The notes: generated from the letters alone by a model not told the origin. A DNA stretch of 64,000 bases from Verrucomicrobiota bacterium (GCA_023416735.1 JAEZGX010000016.1:62001-126000), one strand, 5' to 3'; counted from the first letter of the stretch, positions 18,010 to 27,265 are shown. Made by a program: numbers and translations.

Positions 18010-18777
18010 ATGTCCGACTTCCGCGCGTATTGCAGCCCTACCATCGCCGAGCCGGCCGAAATCGTTCTCTCGCCGGAGGAATCGCACCACCTCGTCACCG
18101 TGAATCGCGCGCGCACGGGCGACACCGTCGTCGCGTTCAACGGCCGCGGCACCGAATGGATCTGCGAGCTCACGTCTGATCGCAAAAACGCCGCCACCCT
18201 CAAGGTCCGTTCCCAGCAGCACGCAAAACCGCTCCCCTGCGAAATCACGCTCGGACAAGCCCTGCCCAAAGGTCCGTCCATGGACGCCATCGTGCGCAAA
18301 GCCACCGAGATCGGCGCCACGCGCATCGTGCCGCTCGAAAGCGAGCGCACGCAGGTCCATCTCGATGCCGGCCGCTCCGACAAGAAGATCGACAAGTGGC
18401 AAACCGCCGCCCTCGAAGCCGCCAAACAATGCGGGAATCCGTTCCTCCCCGAAATCCTTCCGGTTCAAAACGCCTCCGCCTTCATGGAGTCCGCCCACGG
18501 CTACGATCTGAAATTAATCGCCAGCCTTCAGCCCGGCGCAAAATCCCTGAAACAGGTCCTCGCCGCTTTCCAACACTCACAAAATCGTCCGCCTCGCCAA
18601 GTCCTCTGGCTGGTCGGCCCGGAGGGCGATTTCACGCCCGCCGAGATGAATCTCTCACGCAGCGCCGGTTTCGAACCCATCACCTTGGGTCCGCTGGTCC
18701 TGCGTTGCGAAACCGCCGCGACTTACGCCCTGAGCGTTCTCAGCTACGAACTACAAAACCCCGGCCCGTCCTCGTGA
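18010..18777 (+). CDS. rsmE: 16S rRNA m3U1498 methyltransferase
   Basis: A 255-residue SPOUT methyltransferase that N3-methylates U1498 of 16S rRNA using S-adenosylmethionine. The N-terminal PUA-like part has LSPEESHHLVTVNRARTGD. The knotted domain has LGQALPKGPSMDAIVRKATE, EIGATRIVPLESERT, LVGPEGDFTPAEM and the cofactor loop LGPLVLRCETAATYALSVL, where LG-R-I-LR-ETA is usual. ATG 18010 is preferred; an in-frame ATG at 18001 would add three residues. It is convergent with fabH. Confidence 0.95.
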   Translation: MSDFRAYCSPTIAEPAEIVLSPEESHHLVTVNRARTGDTVVAFNGRGTEWICELTSDRKNAATLKVRSQQHAKPLPCEITLGQALPKGPSMDAIVRKATEIGATRIVPLESERTQVHLDAGRSDKKIDKWQTAALEAAKQCGNPFLPEILPVQNASAFMESAHGYDLKLIASLQPGAKSLKQVLAAFQHSQNRPPRQVLWLVGPEGDFTPAEMNLSRSAGFEPITLGPLVLRCETAATYALSVLSYELQNPGPSS

Positions 18778-18812
18778 GTCCTGCCCGGCGCAGCGCCAAC
18801 GCCGCGCCTTCG

Positions 18813-19808
18813 TCACCAGACCAGCAGACCTCCTGCAAACGTCAGCCCCGCGCCAACGCTGCAGAAAATAATGCGGTCTCCATCCAGGAAAATCCCTTCT
18901 TCCGCTGCCCAACCGAGCGCCATCGAAACGCTCGCCGCGCTCGTGTTGCCGTATTTTCCGATGGTAACGACAAACTTGTCGTAAGGAATCCCCACGCGCC
19001 GGCTCACCGCCTTGAGAATCCGCTCATTCGCCTGATGCGGCACCACCCACGCGATCTCATCCGGCTTCAATTGCTCGCGCGCCAGCGTCTGCTCGATCTG
19101 CTCCGCGAACCCGACTACGGCATGCTTGAACACCGCCGCTCCGTCCATCTGCAGATAAAAATGTTCGAGATCCTCCGCCCGCGGCCACGGCATCTTCGCG
19201 CCGCCGCCCGGTCGTTGAATCGCTTCGAATTGCTCCGCGTCGCCCGACAAACCGAGACGATGCAAACGATGCCCGTTAGCCCCCGAGGTCAGAATCGCCG
19301 CGCCCGCCCCATCGCCGAAAAGGAACGCCGTGTGATGATCGTTGGGATTCGTGATGCGCGACAACAACTCCGCCGTCACCACGATTAAATTCTTCGCCGT
19401 GCCCGAAAGGATGAACGACCGCCCGACTTCGAGCGCATACAACCACCCCGAGCACGCCGCATTCAAATCGAACGCCAGCGCCCGCGGAATCCCGAGCCGC
19501 CGCGCCAGCGCACTCGCCATCGCCGGCACCGGTTGATCCGGAATCAATGTCGCCATGATCACGCCGTCGATTTCGCTCGCCTTCATTCCCGCCTGCTCGA
19601 GCGCATGACCCACCGCGATCGCCGCCAGATCCGTCGCGCTTTCGCTCTCCGACGCAAATCGCCGCTCCTTGATTCCCGTCAACCGCACCATCTCGTCCTC
19701 GGTGCGATTCGGAAACGCTTTCAATATCTCGCTCGTCGCGCGAATTCCCGCGGGCACGGCATAACCGACGCCCGCGATACACACTGTCTGGGGAGCTGCA
19801 CTGCTCAT
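18813..19808 (-). CDS. fabH: Beta-ketoacyl-ACP synthase III
   Basis: A 331-residue thiolase-fold condensing enzyme. The catalytic triad is visible: Cys119 in NAACSGW, His258 in VPHQANERI and Asn288 in YGNTSAAS. TGIKERRFAS near residue 45 is the usual acyl-CoA-side motif. The enzyme joins an acyl primer to malonyl-ACP to begin fatty acid synthesis. It starts 45 bases after the lipoyl-PSBD gene and is the last gene of a leftward run pyrG-kdsA-lipoyl-fabH. That neighbour hints that the primer may be an acyl group derived from a 2-oxo acid; this is inference. Confidence 0.94.
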   Translation of the reverse strand: MSSAAPQTVCIAGVGYAVPAGIRATSEILKAFPNRTEDEMVRLTGIKERRFASESESATDLAAIAVGHALEQAGMKASEIDGVIMATLIPDQPVPAMASALARRLGIPRALAFDLNAACSGWLYALEVGRSFILSGTAKNLIVVTAELLSRITNPNDHHTAFLFGDGAGAAILTSGANGHRLHRLGLSGDAEQFEAIQRPGGGAKMPWPRAEDLEHFYLQMDGAAVFKHAVVGFAEQIEQTLAREQLKPDEIAWVVPHQANERILKAVSRRVGIPYDKFVVTIGKYGNTSAASVSMALGWAAEEGIFLDGDRIIFCSVGAGLTFAGGLLVW

Positions 19809-19853
19809 GAAACGGATTGAAATAGGAGCCCGCTTGCGGGCGATGAAGAGGGC

Positions 19854-20324
19854 TCAGCCTTTTCGCTTCGCCAAATATTTCACCACATCGTCACCCGACA
19901 CCCGGTTGCCCGGTCCCGTCGCTTCGATGTCCGTGATGGTCGTCGGATCCAGCCCCGCTTCCTGAGCCAGCTTCGTCGCCCGGGGCGTCCACACCAGCGC
20001 CACCGCCGGCTTTGGCGCACTCGGCGCCGCCACTGCCGGAACATCGCCTTTCGCCGCCAGATGCCGCTGGCTTTCATCCGAGGTCTCCAGGCGACAAAAT
20101 ACCTGCCCCGTCTGCAACGTCTGCCCCGCCTCCGCGTAAACCGCTTTCACCACGCCGTCGCACGGGCTCTCGAACTCGAAGGTCGATTTGTCGCTCTCCA
20201 GATCGCCGAGCCGCTGACCCTTGGTCACCCGATCGCCCGCCTGCACTTTTACGACGATCACGTTGAGTTCATAGACGGTCGCGCCCATTGAGGGCACCGG
20301 GACGTCGATAAGGAAAGTTTCCAT
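19854..20324 (-). CDS. Lipoyl domain plus peripheral-subunit-binding domain, no acyltransferase
   Basis: A 156-residue protein that looks like the first third of a 2-oxo-acid dehydrogenase E2. The lipoyl domain (about 1-82) has the modified Lys46 in ESDKSTFEFES and GDRVTKGQRLGDLE. A flexible Ala/Pro linker (about 90-110) leads to a peripheral-subunit-binding domain (about 113-150) with PRATKLAQEAGLD and GPGNRVSGDDVVKYL. It then stops: the catalytic acyltransferase domain of a full E2 (normally about 230 more residues) is absent, and no frame downstream continues it, because fabH starts 45 bases later. It should swing acyl or reducing equivalents between partners and dock E1 or E3, but it cannot itself make acyl-CoA. 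No E1 or E3 is in the window. Confidence 0.88.
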   Translation of the reverse strand: METFLIDVPVPSMGATVYELNVIVVKVQAGDRVTKGQRLGDLESDKSTFEFESPCDGVVKAVYAEAGQTLQTGQVFCRLETSDESQRHLAAKGDVPAVAAPSAPKPAVALVWTPRATKLAQEAGLDPTTITDIEATGPGNRVSGDDVVKYLAKRKG

Positions 20325-20404
20325 GAGACTTGCCGCGGAAGTGTGCGACCGCCGCCGCGGTGGTCAAGGGAGCGGATCAAGCGTCCTTGCGCGTTTTTTG
20401 TCCG

Positions 20405-21199
20405 CTACTCGCGCGCCGCCCGCCACACGCCGAGGCACTGCGCAATCAACCGCGGCAGTTCCGCTAACGGCACCATGTTCGGCCCATCGCTGATTGCATT
20501 CGCCGGATCCGGATGGGTTTCGAGAAACAACCCGTCCGCTCCCGCCGCCAACGCCGCTTTCGCCAGCGGCGGCACAAATTCGCGCTGCCCGCTGCTCTTT
20601 CCTCCGCCCGCGCCGGGCAACTGCACGCTGTGCGTCGCATCGAACACAGTCGGAAATCCATTGCGCTGCATGATCGCAAACGAGCGCATGTCCACGACGA
20701 GGTTCTGATAACCGAACGTCGTCCCGCGCTCCGTCTGCCAAATCTCCTTCGCGCCGCCTTCGCGCAGCTTGCCCGTCACAAACTGCATCTCCTGCGGCGA
20801 AAGAAACTGGCCTTTCTTCACGTTCACGGTCCGCCCACTCTCCGCCGCCGCGAGCAACAAATCCGTCTGGCGACACAAAAACGCCGGGATCTGCAACACG
20901 TCGCACACCTTCGCCACCTCCGCCACCTGTTGCCGTTCGTGAATATCCGTCAGCACGCGAAACCCAAACTCCCGTTTCACAAGCGCCAACAACGCCAGCC
21001 CTTCCTCGATCCCCGTCCCGCGATCGCCCGCCAGCGAGGTCCGGTTCGCTTTGTCGAACGAGCCTTTGAACACCACGTTCAACTCCGGGTGCGCGCGCTG
21101 CAATTCCCCGAGCGTATCCGCCACCGCACGACACACGGTCTCGTTCTCCAACGAGCACGGCCCCGCAATCAGCAGGAGTTTATTGGAATCAAAAATCAT
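20405..21199 (-). CDS. kdsA: KDO-8-phosphate synthase
   Basis: A 264-residue enzyme joining phosphoenolpyruvate and arabinose 5-phosphate to make KDO 8-phosphate for lipopolysaccharide. Signature parts are IAGPCSLE, VVFKGSFDKANRTS, GFRVLTDIHE, VLQIPAFLCRQTDLL, NVKKGQFLSP and VFDATHSVQLPG. The N-terminal Cys in AGPCS is the residue that binds metal in metal-dependent KdsA forms, so this is probably one. The length is normal. It lies between pyrG and the lipoyl gene in a leftward operon and shows that the cell makes an LPS-bearing outer membrane. Confidence 0.96.
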   Translation of the reverse strand: MIFDSNKLLLIAGPCSLENETVCRAVADTLGELQRAHPELNVVFKGSFDKANRTSLAGDRGTGIEEGLALLALVKREFGFRVLTDIHERQQVAEVAKVCDVLQIPAFLCRQTDLLLAAAESGRTVNVKKGQFLSPQEMQFVTGKLREGGAKEIWQTERGTTFGYQNLVVDMRSFAIMQRNGFPTVFDATHSVQLPGAGGGKSSGQREFVPPLAKAALAAGADGLFLETHPDPANAISDGPNMVPLAELPRLIAQCLGVWRAARE

Positions 21200-21227
21200 T
21201 CGGAATCGAAGCTCGGGCTAAAATTGA

Positions 21228-21256
21228 CTGTCATTCTGAGCGAAGCGAAGAATCCA
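21228..21256. repeat. 29-base dispersed repeat, copy 1
   Basis: These 29 bases (core GTCATTCTGAGCGAAGCGAA) are identical to 36310-36338. ATTCT and AGAAT inside it can pair. It lies in the gap between pyrG and kdsA. Its reading frame gives the FFASLRMT peptide known from many spurious ORFs. Confidence 0.85.
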
Positions 21257-21281
21257 GGGCGACATCCACCTCCAGAGGAGT

Positions 21282-22931
21282 CTACCGCTTTCCCTTCTTC
21301 TCCCCACGCGCACTCGCCACCACCGGCTTCGCTCCGCCTTTCTTGTTCTTGATCGCCGCGCCGATGAACGCCGCGAACAGCGGATGCGCCTTGTTGGGTT
21401 TCGACTGAAACTCCGGGTGAAACTGCACCGCCAGGAACCACGGGTGATCCTTCAATTCGACGATCTCCACCAGGTTCCGCCGGGGATTGATTCCGCTGAC
21501 CACCATGCCGCCGCGCTTCAACGGCTCGACGTAAGCATTGTTCACTTCGTAGCGATGCCGATGCCGTTCGCGAATGCTCTCCGCACCATACGCCTTCGCC
21601 GCTTTCGTGCCCGGCGTCAGCGCGCATTCGTAACTGCCGAGACGCATCGTCGCCCCTTTATCGATGATCTTCTTCTGCTCCTCCATCATGTTGATCACCG
21701 CATGCGGCGGACTCGCCTCGAACTCCGTGCTGTTCGCTCCTTCGAGCTTCAACACATTCCGCGCAAACTCGATCACCGCGATCTGCAACCCGAGACACAG
21801 CCCGTAATACGGCACCTTGTTCTCGCGCGCATACTTCGCCGCCGCGATTTTTCCTTCCGTCCCGCGATCGCCGAAACCGCCGGGCACCAAAATCCCATCG
21901 AGGCCCTTCAACAACGACAGGCCTCCTTTCTTCTCCAAATCCTCCGCATCGATCCGCACCACGTTCACGCGACAATTATTCGCGATGCCCGCATGCGTGA
22001 TCGACTCATACACGGATTTGTAAGCGTCCTGCAGCTCGATGTATTTTCCCACCACGCCGATCTTCACTTCGTGCGCCGGATTAAGAATCCGCTTCACGAT
22101 TTGATCCCAGATATTCTTCTCCGGCGGGGGTTGCTTCAGCCCGAAAAGATCCATCACGAGCTGGTCCATCCCTTCCTTCTTCAACGCCAGCGGCAGCTCA
22201 TAGATCGAGTTCGCCACGTCCGCGCACTCGATCACCGCCTTCACCGGCACGTTGCAGAACATCGAAATCTTGTCCCGCAATCCCGCGTCCAGCGGATGAT
22301 CCGTGCGGCACACGACGATATGCGGCTGAATGCCGATCTCGCGCAATTTCGCCACCGACTGCTGCGTCGGCTTCGTCTTCAACTCCCCGGCCGCCTGCAA
22401 AAACGGCACGAGCGTCACGTGAATGAACACCACGTCATGCGGCCCCGTCTCGAGCGCAAACTGACGCATCGCCTCCAAAAACGGCAGCCCTTCGATGTCG
22501 CCCGTCGTGCCGCCGATCTCCGTGATCAGCACGTCCACGTCCTTCGCCGCCTGATAAATCCGCTCCTTGATCTCGTTGGTCACGTGCGGGATCACTTGCA
22601 CCGTCTTCCCGAGATAATCCCCGCGACGCTCTTTCTGGATCACGCTTTCGTAAATCTGCCCGGAGCTCAACGAGTTCATCCGCGACAACTTCCCGCTCGT
22701 GAACCGCTCGTAGTGCCCGAGATCCAGGTCCGTTTCCGCGCCATCCTCCAACACATACACCTCGCCGTGCTGAAACGGGCTCATCGTGCCCGGATCCACA
22801 TTCAAATAGGGATCGAATTTCTGGATACGCACGGTCAGGCCGCGCAGCTCCAGCAGCGCACCCAAGGACGCCGCTGTCAGCCCTTTGCCCAGCGACGAAA
22901 CCACTCCGCCCGTCACGAAGATGTATTTCAT
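21282..22931 (-). CDS. pyrG: CTP synthase
   Basis: A 549-residue enzyme aminating UTP to CTP with glutamine and ATP. The amidoligase half has MKYIFVTGGVVSSLGKG and EIGGTTGDIEGLPFLEA. The glutaminase half has the nucleophile Cys379 in PYYGLCLGLQ and the VQFHPEFQSKP histidine-glutamate pair. I start at ATG 22929-22931; an upstream extension of 20 residues is not family-like. The C-terminal tail is Lys/Arg-rich. The pyrG-kdsA pairing supplies CTP next to the KDO pathway, whose activated form is CMP-KDO. Confidence 0.97.
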   Translation of the reverse strand: MKYIFVTGGVVSSLGKGLTAASLGALLELRGLTVRIQKFDPYLNVDPGTMSPFQHGEVYVLEDGAETDLDLGHYERFTSGKLSRMNSLSSGQIYESVIQKERRGDYLGKTVQVIPHVTNEIKERIYQAAKDVDVLITEIGGTTGDIEGLPFLEAMRQFALETGPHDVVFIHVTLVPFLQAAGELKTKPTQQSVAKLREIGIQPHIVVCRTDHPLDAGLRDKISMFCNVPVKAVIECADVANSIYELPLALKKEGMDQLVMDLFGLKQPPPEKNIWDQIVKRILNPAHEVKIGVVGKYIELQDAYKSVYESITHAGIANNCRVNVVRIDAEDLEKKGGLSLLKGLDGILVPGGFGDRGTEGKIAAAKYARENKVPYYGLCLGLQIAVIEFARNVLKLEGANSTEFEASPPHAVINMMEEQKKIIDKGATMRLGSYECALTPGTKAAKAYGAESIRERHRHRYEVNNAYVEPLKRGGMVVSGINPRRNLVEIVELKDHPWFLAVQFHPEFQSKPNKAHPLFAAFIGAAIKNKKGGAKPVVASARGEKKGKR

Positions 22932-23032
22932 CGGTGAGGGATAAACGCCGCCCCGATTCCCTGACAAGAACAGACTGGGAATCCCAACCATAGCGGCGAA
23001 CGCGCTCGCGCTCTCCGCGCCGTTTCACCCCT

Positions 23033-23251
23033 TCAATTGAAAACCAACCACACCGTCGCCACCGCCCCGCCGATCACCACCAGCACCATTAACAAATACA
23101 GACTCCACTTCAGCACCTTCGCGATCACCCAGATCGCGGCCGCCGCCACGATCGTCAAACACGCCGCCACCAACCACTCCGGATATCCCGCAAGCGACTC
23201 GAATAACGGATTCGGCGAATTCTCCACCGGCATCCGCTCGTTAAGTCCCAC
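23033..23251 (-). CDS. Small two-helix membrane protein (72 aa)
   Basis: A short polar N terminus (MGLNERMPVENSPNPLF) precedes two hydrophobic segments at about 25-46 (WLVAACLTIVAAAAIWVIAKV) and 50-70 (LYLLMVLVVIGGAVATVWLVF). An internal Met at residue 7 is an alternative start. It is upstream of pyrG in the same direction with a gap of about 100 bases. No family is recognised. Confidence 0.65.
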   Translation of the reverse strand: MGLNERMPVENSPNPLFESLAGYPEWLVAACLTIVAAAAIWVIAKVLKWSLYLLMVLVVIGGAVATVWLVFN

Positions 23252-23341
23252 CGCCGTCCCCTCTCCAAGCCCAAATCCTTCGTCTCACGTTCCCCGAAAA
23301 TGATTTGCCCCACCCTCCGCTCGCCGCCCCACTCACCCCAA

Positions 23342-23725
23342 ATGAAATCCAAGCCTCAACTTCTCGCGTGGGTCACCTGCGACGGCGTGCACATCGATCC
23401 CGGCTCCGGCAAACACACTTTGCTCGGCGTCTTCTGCAACATCGGCGCCCGCCAGTTCCCCGTCACGCACCCGTTCATGGTCTGGTTTCTCACCATCACC
23501 GACTGCAGCCCCGGCGAACACAAAATCCGCATCTCCATCGGCCTCGACCCCACCCGCCCGCAACAACTTCTCGAGCGTCCGTTCGAAGCCAAAAACCCGC
23601 TGCAGCGCATCAACCTCATCAACGAGATCCGCAACCTCACCTTTCCGCAGGCGGGCGACTACAGCATCGTCATCGAAATCGACGACGAACCGCTCCTCGT
23701 CACCAATCTCACCGTCACCTCGTAA
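23342..23725 (+). CDS. Conserved hypothetical cytosolic protein
   Basis: A 127-residue beta-rich protein: LLAWVTCDGVHIDPGSGKHT, GVFCNIGARQFPVTHPF, GEHKIRISIGLDP, then GDYSIVIEIDDEPL. The alternation of strands with a G-DYSI-V-I-DD near the end resembles the small sandwich proteins now grouped as DUF6941, although I cannot confirm the match. The start is ATG 23342. No signal peptide. It precedes the PfkB kinase by about 70 bases. Confidence 0.7.
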   Translation: MKSKPQLLAWVTCDGVHIDPGSGKHTLLGVFCNIGARQFPVTHPFMVWFLTITDCSPGEHKIRISIGLDPTRPQQLLERPFEAKNPLQRINLINEIRNLTFPQAGDYSIVIEIDDEPLLVTNLTVTS

Positions 23726-23796
23726 AATATCACCTCGGCCAGCGACACCTCTGCCCTGCGCGATTTCGCCTCAACCTTCTCCACCCGCTTCAATCC

Positions 23797-24792
23797 ATGT
23801 CTCAATTCGACCTCCTCGGCATCGGCTCGCCGATCATGGATCTCCTCGCTCCCGTTCCCGATTCCTTCCTCGCCCACGCCGGCGGCGAAAAGGGCGGCAT
23901 GGTCCTCGTCGATGACGCCGAGATGCATCGCATCCTTTCGCACCTCGAGATTTCTCCCGCCACGTCCACCGGCGGCTCCGCGGCCAACGCCACGTTCAAC
24001 GCCGCCCGCCTCGGCCTTCGCACCGCCTTTCTCGGCAAACTGGGCAACGATTCCCTCGCTGACGCCTACCGCCGTTCCTTCGCCGCCGCCGGCGTTGACA
24101 CGTCGCGGTTCAAACGCGCCGATCTCCCCAACGCTCGCTCGCTCATCCTCGTCACGCCGGACGCCCAACGCACCATGCGGACGAGCCTCGGCGCCGCAAT
24201 GACGCTTTCGCCCGACGAAATCTCGCCCGACGATTTCGCCGGCTTCCGCCACGCACACATCGAGGGTTACCTCGTCTTCAACCAAGCCCTCATCGACCGG
24301 GTGCTCAGTTGCGCCCGCACCGCCGGCTGCACCGTCAGCATGGACCTCGCCTCCTTCGAGGTCATCAACGCCACGCGCGATTGGATTTTCTCCCAACTCC
24401 ACAAGGGCATCGACGTCGTCTTCGCCAACGAAGACGAAATCCGCGCGCTCTATCAGGATCGCAATTCCGACTACGCCAAACTCGCCCAACGTCTCGCCTC
24501 CACCGGCGTTCTCGCCGCCGTCAAAATGGGCAAAGACGGCGCCTGGCTCGCCCACGGCAACGAACTTCACCACGTCGCGCCCGTCGTCGTTTCCGACGTC
24601 ATCGACACCAACGGCGCCGGCGACGCCTGGGCCGCAGGTTTTCTCACCGGTTTCCTCCGCGACCTTCCGCTGCCGAAATGCGGCGAGCTCGCCTCGCTGA
24701 TCGGCGCCGAAACGGTCCGCCACCTCGGCCCCATCATTCCCGCCTCCGCCTGGCCCGCCTTCCACGCCCGCGCGCAAGCTTTGGCCAGTTAG
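23797..24792 (+). CDS. PfkB family sugar/nucleoside kinase, adenosine-kinase-like
   Basis: A 331-residue ribokinase-fold enzyme. GIGSPIMDLLAPV opens it; the substrate motif GGSAANATFNAARLG is at about 63-77; the catalytic base and anion hole are in DTNGAGDAWAAGF near residue 270. The layout and the GSAAN form match bacterial adenosine-kinase-like members. It would phosphorylate a nucleoside or sugar at a hydroxymethyl group; the exact substrate is uncertain. The start at ATG 23797 avoids a long non-homologous upstream extension. ABC exporter genes follow. Confidence 0.88.
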   Translation: MSQFDLLGIGSPIMDLLAPVPDSFLAHAGGEKGGMVLVDDAEMHRILSHLEISPATSTGGSAANATFNAARLGLRTAFLGKLGNDSLADAYRRSFAAAGVDTSRFKRADLPNARSLILVTPDAQRTMRTSLGAAMTLSPDEISPDDFAGFRHAHIEGYLVFNQALIDRVLSCARTAGCTVSMDLASFEVINATRDWIFSQLHKGIDVVFANEDEIRALYQDRNSDYAKLAQRLASTGVLAAVKMGKDGAWLAHGNELHHVAPVVVSDVIDTNGAGDAWAAGFLTGFLRDLPLPKCGELASLIGAETVRHLGPIIPASAWPAFHARAQALAS

Positions 24793-24860
24793 GTGAAGCT
24801 CGACGCTGGCCGGGCTTGATTCGATCCTCGAACCACCCCGACCAACCTCATCGCTCCACC

Positions 24861-25781
24861 ATGCTCTCGTTCCAACGCGTAACGAAACGCTACGGCTCGG
24901 TCCTCGCGCTCGATGACGTCTCCCTCGACATCGCGCCCGGCGAATTCTTCGGCCTGCTCGGTCCCAACGGCGCCGGCAAATCCACGCTGATGTCGCTCGC
25001 GTCCGGCTTGCGCCCGCCCGACGCCGGCACCGTCTTGCTCGAGGGCCGCTCCATCGCCTCCGACCGCACGCTCGCTCACCGCACACTCGGACTCGTCCCG
25101 CAATCCATCGCGCTCTACACCGACCTCACTGCCGAACAAAACCTCCGCATCTTCGGCCAGCTCCACGGCCTCCGCGGACGCGATCTCCAAACGCGCATCG
25201 ACGAAGCTCTCTCCGCCGTCCAACTCGCCGATCGCCGTCGTGCCGTTGTGAATACGTTTTCCGGCGGCATGCAGCGCCGTCTCAACCTCGTCGCGAGTCT
25301 CCTCCACCGCCCCCAACTCCTCCTCTGCGACGAACCCACCGTCGGCATCGATCCGCAATCGCGCAACGCCATCTTCGACTACCTCCAGCTCCTCAACCGC
25401 TCCGGCGTCACCATCATCTATTCGACGCACTACATGGAGGAAGCCGAACGCCTCTGCTCGCGCATCGGCATCATCGATCACGGCAAACTCATCGCGCTCG
25501 GCACGCTCGACGAACTTCTCACCCGCTTCCCCTTCGAAAACGAAATCGTTTTCCCCGCCGAACCCCACACCGCCGCCTTCGCCGCCGCTCTTGCTCCGCA
25601 CGGCGAACTCGCCTCCACCAACGGCACCCACCGCTTCCTTCCGAACTCCGCTTTTCCGCTCTCCGCCTTCTTCACGCTCGCCGAATCGCACGACGTCTCA
25701 CCGCGCCTTTTCCATCACCGCCGCCCCACACTCGAAGCGCTCTTCCTTCATCTCACCGGTCGCACGCTGCGCGACGCCTGA
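24861..25781 (+). CDS. ABC transporter ATP-binding protein (exporter module 1)
   Basis: A 306-residue ATPase of the drug/NodI-type ABC-2 group. Walker A is GPNGAGKST, the Q-loop VPQSIALYTDLTA, the signature FSGGMQRRL, Walker B LLLCDEPTVGID and the H-loop STHYMEEAE. About 90 residues follow the ATPase core and probably act as a regulatory tail. It lies 26 bases before its permease gene and forms the energising half of an export system. Substrate unknown. Confidence 0.94.
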   Translation: MLSFQRVTKRYGSVLALDDVSLDIAPGEFFGLLGPNGAGKSTLMSLASGLRPPDAGTVLLEGRSIASDRTLAHRTLGLVPQSIALYTDLTAEQNLRIFGQLHGLRGRDLQTRIDEALSAVQLADRRRAVVNTFSGGMQRRLNLVASLLHRPQLLLCDEPTVGIDPQSRNAIFDYLQLLNRSGVTIIYSTHYMEEAERLCSRIGIIDHGKLIALGTLDELLTRFPFENEIVFPAEPHTAAFAAALAPHGELASTNGTHRFLPNSAFPLSAFFTLAESHDVSPRLFHHRRPTLEALFLHLTGRTLRDA

Positions 25782-25807
25782 GCTCCGCCAATCGACACCA
25801 CGCTCCG

Positions 25808-27166
25808 ATGTCTCCGACGCTCGTTCTCCTCCGCAAAAACCTCCTGATGTTCTGGCGCTCCAAACCCGCCGTCATCATCACGTTCATCGTCCCCATCATC
25901 CTCGTCGCACTCTTCGGCCACGTCTTCGGACTCTATCGCCAGGAGTCTGGCCCCAGCGGCATTCCTCTCGCCGTCGTCAACGCCAGCACTCACCCCGGCG
26001 CGGAAAAACTTCTCGCCGCCCTGCGCGCCGAAAAAACCTTCCGCCTCATCTCCACTACGCGCGACGCCAATGACACCGAGCGCCCGCTCACCGAAGCCGA
26101 CGTCCGCGCCGCGCTCGCCCACAACGACTATCGCTACGCCCTCATCATTCCGTCCGATCTCATTTCCGACTCCGGCTTCGGCCTTCATCTCGTTTTCCTC
26201 ACCAATCCGCGCAACGAAATCGAAGCGCAGATGGTCAACGGCATCCTCCAAAAAACCATCTTCACCGAGGTCCCCCAACTGCTCGGCGAATCGCTCCAGG
26301 TCAGCGCCCGCCAGCGCATCGGCCCCGCTTCCCTCGAAAATTTCAATCGCACCGTTGCCACCGCCATCGCTGAGGCCTTCGGCGGCGACGCCGCCGCGAT
26401 CCAACAGCAAATCGCGCAGGGCAATCTCCTGCCCGCCGATCCCACGCCCGCGTCCGCTGCGCCTCCCGCCGACTCCGTCACCGCGCCTCCCTCCTCGGCC
26501 GATTTCCTCAAGCGTATCCTAAATTTCGAGACAGAGCAGATCGACGGCAAAGAGGTCAAAAACCCCATGGCCGCGCGCCTCGTCGGAGGCTACGCCATCA
26601 TGTTTCTCCTCTTCGCCGTCAGCGGCTCCGCCACCATGTTCTTCGAGGAAAAAAACACCGGTGTCTTCCAACGCCTGCTCTCCTCTCCCGTCCGCCCATC
26701 GCACATCGTCTGGGCCCGCTTTTGGTTTGGCCTGGTCCTCGGTCTCACGCAGGTCGGCGTGCTCTTTCTCGCGGGCAATTTTCTCTACGATCTCGAGATC
26801 ACGCAGCATCTCGTTCCGCTTTTCGCCGTCGCCTTGGCCTCCGCCGCCGCCTGCTCCGCCTTCGGACTGTTCGTCGTCGCGATCGCTCCCAACGCCGACG
26901 CCGCCAGCCCGATCGCCACGTTCATCGTTCTCTCGGTGAGCGCCATCGGCGGCGCCTGGTTTCCCGTCAGCTTCATGCCCGACTACATCCAGTCGTTCAG
27001 CAAGCTCACTCTCGTTTACTGGTCCGTCGAAGGCTTCACCGATGTGCTCTGGGCCGCCCGACCACTCTCCGCCGTCCTCCCGCACATCGGCATCCTCACC
27101 GGCATCGCCGTCGTCGTGATGGCCTTTTCGATTTGGCGTTTCCGCCGCAATCGCATGTTCGAGTGA
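25808..27166 (+). CDS. ABC-2 type permease (exporter module 1)
   Basis: A 452-residue permease. One N-terminal helix (about 20-40) is followed by a large outer domain (about 45-255, rich in charged and Ala/Pro residues, with AQGNLLPADPTPA), then five helices from about 260 to 445. MFFEEKNTGVFQRLLSSPV is the coupling-helix region typical of ABC2_membrane proteins that contact the ATPase. It pairs with the preceding ATPase. The YhiN/DrrB-like order suggests export of a hydrophobic compound or a polysaccharide. Confidence 0.92.
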   Translation: MSPTLVLLRKNLLMFWRSKPAVIITFIVPIILVALFGHVFGLYRQESGPSGIPLAVVNASTHPGAEKLLAALRAEKTFRLISTTRDANDTERPLTEADVRAALAHNDYRYALIIPSDLISDSGFGLHLVFLTNPRNEIEAQMVNGILQKTIFTEVPQLLGESLQVSARQRIGPASLENFNRTVATAIAEAFGGDAAAIQQQIAQGNLLPADPTPASAAPPADSVTAPPSSADFLKRILNFETEQIDGKEVKNPMAARLVGGYAIMFLLFAVSGSATMFFEEKNTGVFQRLLSSPVRPSHIVWARFWFGLVLGLTQVGVLFLAGNFLYDLEITQHLVPLFAVALASAAACSAFGLFVVAIAPNADAASPIATFIVLSVSAIGGAWFPVSFMPDYIQSFSKLTLVYWSVEGFTDVLWAARPLSAVLPHIGILTGIAVVVMAFSIWRFRRNRMFE

Positions 27167-27228
27167 CCCGCTCCTTCCCGCTTTTTTGGCGATCACTGCG
27201 CACCGTTTGTCATTCTGGCCCGCGTGCG

Positions 27229-27256
27229 TTGCGACCCCTCCGGGCTCGCCTAGCCT
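27229..27256 (+). promoter_or_regulatory. Candidate promoter for the first coiled-coil gene
   Basis: TTGCGA (27229-27234), a 16-base spacer and TAGCCT (27251-27256), ending nine bases before the ATG at 27266. This would give a leader of only a few bases. Confidence 0.35.
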
Positions 27257-27265
27257 TCGGGTGCC

